The notes below the pieces were generated by a model that worked only from the letters and a program-made list of their open reading frames with translations, searched no databases and had not been told where the DNA came from. This document shows, in pieces, positions 14,861 to 16,379 of a stretch of 16,379 nt of DNA. Source of the DNA: DASPWW01 sp035461345 (lineage in GTDB: Bacteria > Actinomycetota > Thermoleophilia > Solirubrobacterales > 70-9). Every line of letters begins with the position of its first letter. Position 1 is the first letter of the stretch. Position numbers and translations under genes: made by a program. The DNA is taken from assembly GCA_035461345.1 (NCBI GenBank), contig DATHVJ010000031.1, forward strand, positions 1 to 16,379, given 5' to 3'.

Positions 14861-15091
14861 GGGGAGCGGGTCGGCGATCACCGTGGGCGCAGCGGCGGAT
14901 GAACTCGAGACGCTCCGTGCTGCTTGTCGTCACGGGATCGCTGCGCATCGGCACGGCGATCTCTCACGATCACGCTTCCGCCTCCACGCGAAGGGAGCAG
15001 CGAGTTCACCGGGGGCAGCCTTTTGGCGGTTTTCGTCCCATGCGCTATCTGCCGTCGGTCGGTCCCGGCTCGAGGGGGCGAGCTCGGGCCC
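14861..15091. other. Intergenic region between the first VOC gene and pdxS
   Basis: About 230 bp hold no gene I can support. Frames on both strands here give Arg/Ser-rich peptides without any family resemblance. Part of the AT-richer stretch (15012-15040) contains short A- and T-runs around a GCC/GGC pairing, too small to call a terminator. Promoter elements of pdxS lie at the left end. Confidence 0.5.
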
Positions 15092-15565
15092 CTACCTGTA
15101 CCTGTGGATGCGCGAGGACCACTTCGGCCCGGGAGAGAAGACCTCGATGCGGAGTCCATCCGGATCGAAGACGAAGAATGCGTAGTAGTCCGAGATGTCG
15201 CGGTCCTGCTCCGGCGGGTGGTGGATCCGATCGCCTCGCCGCGAACACCGCTGATGCGCCGCGTCCACCTCCTCCCTGGTGTCGACCTCGAACGCCAGGT
15301 GTTCGAGCCCGACGCCGTAGTAGCGATGGGTGCCGCCGTCGGCGGGACGAAGGCCGAGCCATTCCTCTCCGAAGCTCAGATAGACGACCTCCTCGGTGCC
15401 CCGGTAGGTCGGATAGCGCTCTTCCTCCTTCAAGCCCAGGGGTCCCAAGAGGTCCATGTAGAAGGCGAGCGAACGATCGACGTCGCTGACGGCGAGGTCG
15501 ACGTGCTGAATTCCGCGGCCGGGCATCCGCAGATCCAGTATCTCAAGCCGAACTGCTGCTCCCAT
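15092..15565 (-). CDS. VOC/glyoxalase-fold protein
   Basis: This 157-residue protein is a vicinal-oxygen-chelate (glyoxalase/dioxygenase) fold member. Two beta-alpha-beta-beta-beta halves are seen: IQHVDLAVSDVDRSLAFYMD (19-38) and GLEHLAFEVDTREEVDAAH (87-104), closing with FVFDPDGLRIEVFSP. Metal ligands H21, H89 and E141 are in place, so it is probably a metalloenzyme or a metal-dependent resistance or lyase protein; the substrate cannot be told. The ATG at 15565 gives a 13-residue leader; the ATG at 15526 (MPGRGIQHVD) fits the family start better. Neither has a strong ribosome site. It lies 97 nt after the second VOC gene, with hairpins between them. Confidence 0.82.
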   Translation of the reverse strand: MGAAVRLEILDLRMPGRGIQHVDLAVSDVDRSLAFYMDLLGPLGLKEEERYPTYRGTEEVVYLSFGEEWLGLRPADGGTHRYYGVGLEHLAFEVDTREEVDAAHQRCSRRGDRIHHPPEQDRDISDYYAFFVFDPDGLRIEVFSPGPKWSSRIHRYR

Positions 15566-15605
15566 GCGGAGTGTGCCTTTTCGCCAGCGCCGTCAGCCGT
15601 CGCTT

Positions 15606-15632
15606 TCGCATCGCGCGAGATGCGACATCTCG
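15606..15632 (-). other. Two overlapping, mutually exclusive hairpins
   Basis: TCGCATC (15606-15612) pairs with GATGCGA (15619-15625), while CGAGAT (15616-15621) pairs with ATCTCG (15627-15632). The stems share bases, so only one can form at a time. They lie between the two VOC genes and could be a terminator or an attenuation switch; no leader peptide is evident. Confidence 0.3.
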
Positions 15633-15637
15633 AATCG

Positions 15638-15660
15638 GACGCCGCCCGCCACCCGGCGTC
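15638..15660 (-). terminator. Hairpin just after the second VOC gene
   Basis: GACGCCG pairs perfectly with CGGCGTC over 7 bp around a 9-nt loop, beginning 2 nt after the stop codon. No U-run follows. It is a probable U-less terminator or mRNA 3' stabiliser. Confidence 0.4.
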
Positions 15661-15662
15661 GG

Positions 15663-16013
15663 TCAGTCGGTGCGGTGGGAGAGAACGTTCACGACTGTGC
15701 CGCTCGGCTCGCGAAGCATGAAGCGCCGGACTCCCCACTCCTCGTCGCGAAGGGGATAGGTGATCTCGAGGCCGCGCTCCGTTGCCCTGGAGTAGACGGC
15801 GTCGACGTCGTCCACCTCGACCGAGATACCGGGCGCGGCAGGATCGTCGTTGCCGATGATTGTCACCTGGGCCGAGGGGTTGTTTGGCGAAGCGAGGGTC
15901 ACGACCCAGCCAAGGTCCATCGCCACCTCGAAGCCGAGCAGCTGCACGAAGAAATCGCGCGTCTCGGCGGAGCGGTCCGACCTTATGTTTGGCACGGCCC
16001 TGTCGATCGTCAC
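15663..16013 (-). CDS. VOC/glyoxalase-bleomycin resistance-like protein
   Basis: The 116-residue product is a single-domain VOC protein: TIDRAVPNIRSDRSAETRDF (2-21), LLGFEVAMDLGWVVTLASP (25-43), GISVEVDDVDAVYSRATERG (62-81) and WGVRRFMLREPSGTVVNVLSH (93-113). The usual first metal ligand is replaced around VPNI, so it may be non-catalytic or substrate-binding like bleomycin-resistance proteins; the substrate is unknown. I chose the GTG at 16013 because homologous sequence begins there. A GTG at 16097 overlaps the preceding stop as GTGA and would add 28 residues with no family resemblance; coupling makes that start possible. Confidence 0.8.
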   Translation of the reverse strand: MTIDRAVPNIRSDRSAETRDFFVQLLGFEVAMDLGWVVTLASPNNPSAQVTIIGNDDPAAPGISVEVDDVDAVYSRATERGLEITYPLRDEEWGVRRFMLREPSGTVVNVLSHRTD

Positions 16014-16093
16014 GCTCCGCGTTCTACCGGGACCCGCGGATTCATGCAGGTCGCCTGGGCCAGCGCTTCCGCGAAGCGCGACAACTAGGCGCG

Positions 16094-16379
16094 TCACGCG
16101 CTCTCGACGCGCCCCTTCAACTCGCCCGGGCGCGCGTTCACCAGCATCGCGCGGATCGCGGCTTCGATGGGCCCGCGGATGAGCATCCCGAGCACGCGCC
16201 CGGGGTCGCTGTCGAGCGTGTACGTCGCTCGCGTCCGCCCCTCGCCGAGATCCTCCAGCGTCCAGGAACCCTCGACCGACTTGAGATCACCCTTCTCCTG
16301 CGTCCAGGAAAGGCGCGTGGGAGGCTCGTAGCGGAACCGCACCTGCGTCTTGACATGCCTGACCTTGATGTCGTTCTCG
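16094..16379 (-). CDS. SRPBCC (START/cyclase-like) protein, N-terminus beyond window
   Basis: Only the C-terminal 94 codons are in the window, in frame from 16378. The sequence WTQEKGDLKSVEGSWTLEDL, the strand RTRATYTLDSDPG and the closing amphipathic helix GPIEAAIRAMLVNARPGELK are typical of small SRPBCC ligand-binding proteins (polyketide cyclase/dehydrase-like group, usually about 150 residues). These bind a hydrophobic ligand in a deep cavity; many have no known reaction. An internal GTG at 16342 is not the real start, because homologous sequence continues upstream. The stop TGA at 16096-16094 is followed after 80 nt by the second VOC gene. Confidence 0.78.
   Translation of the reverse strand, partial: ENDIKVRHVKTQVRFRYEPPTRLSWTQEKGDLKSVEGSWTLEDLGEGRTRATYTLDSDPGRVLGMLIRGPIEAAIRAMLVNARPGELKGRVESA

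Noticed and set aside
13389..15721. Several plus-strand frames antisense to pdxT, pdxS and the first VOC gene
   Set aside because: All are low-complexity Arg/Ser/Asp-rich shadows of well-supported minus-strand genes.

Overview
The window is very GC-rich (strong G/C bias at third codon positions, so most long antisense frames are shadows) and reads as a chromosomal segment of a high-GC actinobacterium. The pdxS-pdxT / yebC-ruvC-ruvA-ruvB / secD-secF order is an actinobacterial hallmark. A SARP/AfsR-type regulator, a fused SecDF and a secreted P-domain protein make a deep-branching lineage such as Thermoleophilia/Solirubrobacterales my best guess. That placement is an inference, since no rRNA or other marker is present.

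Layout. The minus strand carries the backbone, read right to left. First come the C-terminal part of an SRPBCC protein and two small VOC/glyoxalase-fold proteins (16379-15092). Next are pdxS, pdxT and an M29 aminopeptidase (14847-12232), which make pyridoxal 5'-phosphate and trim peptides. After a break come yebC, a secreted P-domain protein, ruvC, ruvA, ruvB, a class I glutamine amidotransferase, a zinc-ribbon/PAS protein and a fused secDF that runs off the left edge (7748-1). ruvC/ruvA, ruvA/ruvB and pdxT/aminopeptidase each overlap by 4 nt (GTGA or ATGA), so they are probably translationally coupled. RuvABC processes Holliday junctions and SecDF drives late protein export. yajC, often found between ruvB and secD, is absent and two unrelated small genes occupy its place.

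Between yebC and the aminopeptidase gene lies a plus-strand island (7773-12234) that splits the usual pdxST-yebC neighbourhood. It holds a kynurenine-formamidase-like cyclase, a 1038-residue SARP/BTAD-NTPase-TPR regulator and a SemiSWEET-type (PQ-loop) small sugar transporter. Upstream of the transporter are three tandem 11-bp repeats with a GGAAGG core in exact 11-bp register, ending about 8-9 bp before a TANNNT -10 box. This is the known layout of SARP operators, so I infer that the regulator controls the transporter.

Other points of note. The SemiSWEET frame has no stop codon and stays open for about 1.2 kb antisense to the aminopeptidase; one extra C at 12230-12232 would explain this. Several genes (yebC, pdxS, the SARP gene) have a -10-like hexamer only 6-7 nt before the start codon and no Shine-Dalgarno, suggesting leaderless mRNAs. 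A 251-bp intergenic stretch (8526-8776) carries three strong hairpins in tandem. I see no tRNA, rRNA, CRISPR array, insertion sequence or integrase, and no gene-free stretch longer than 300 bases.
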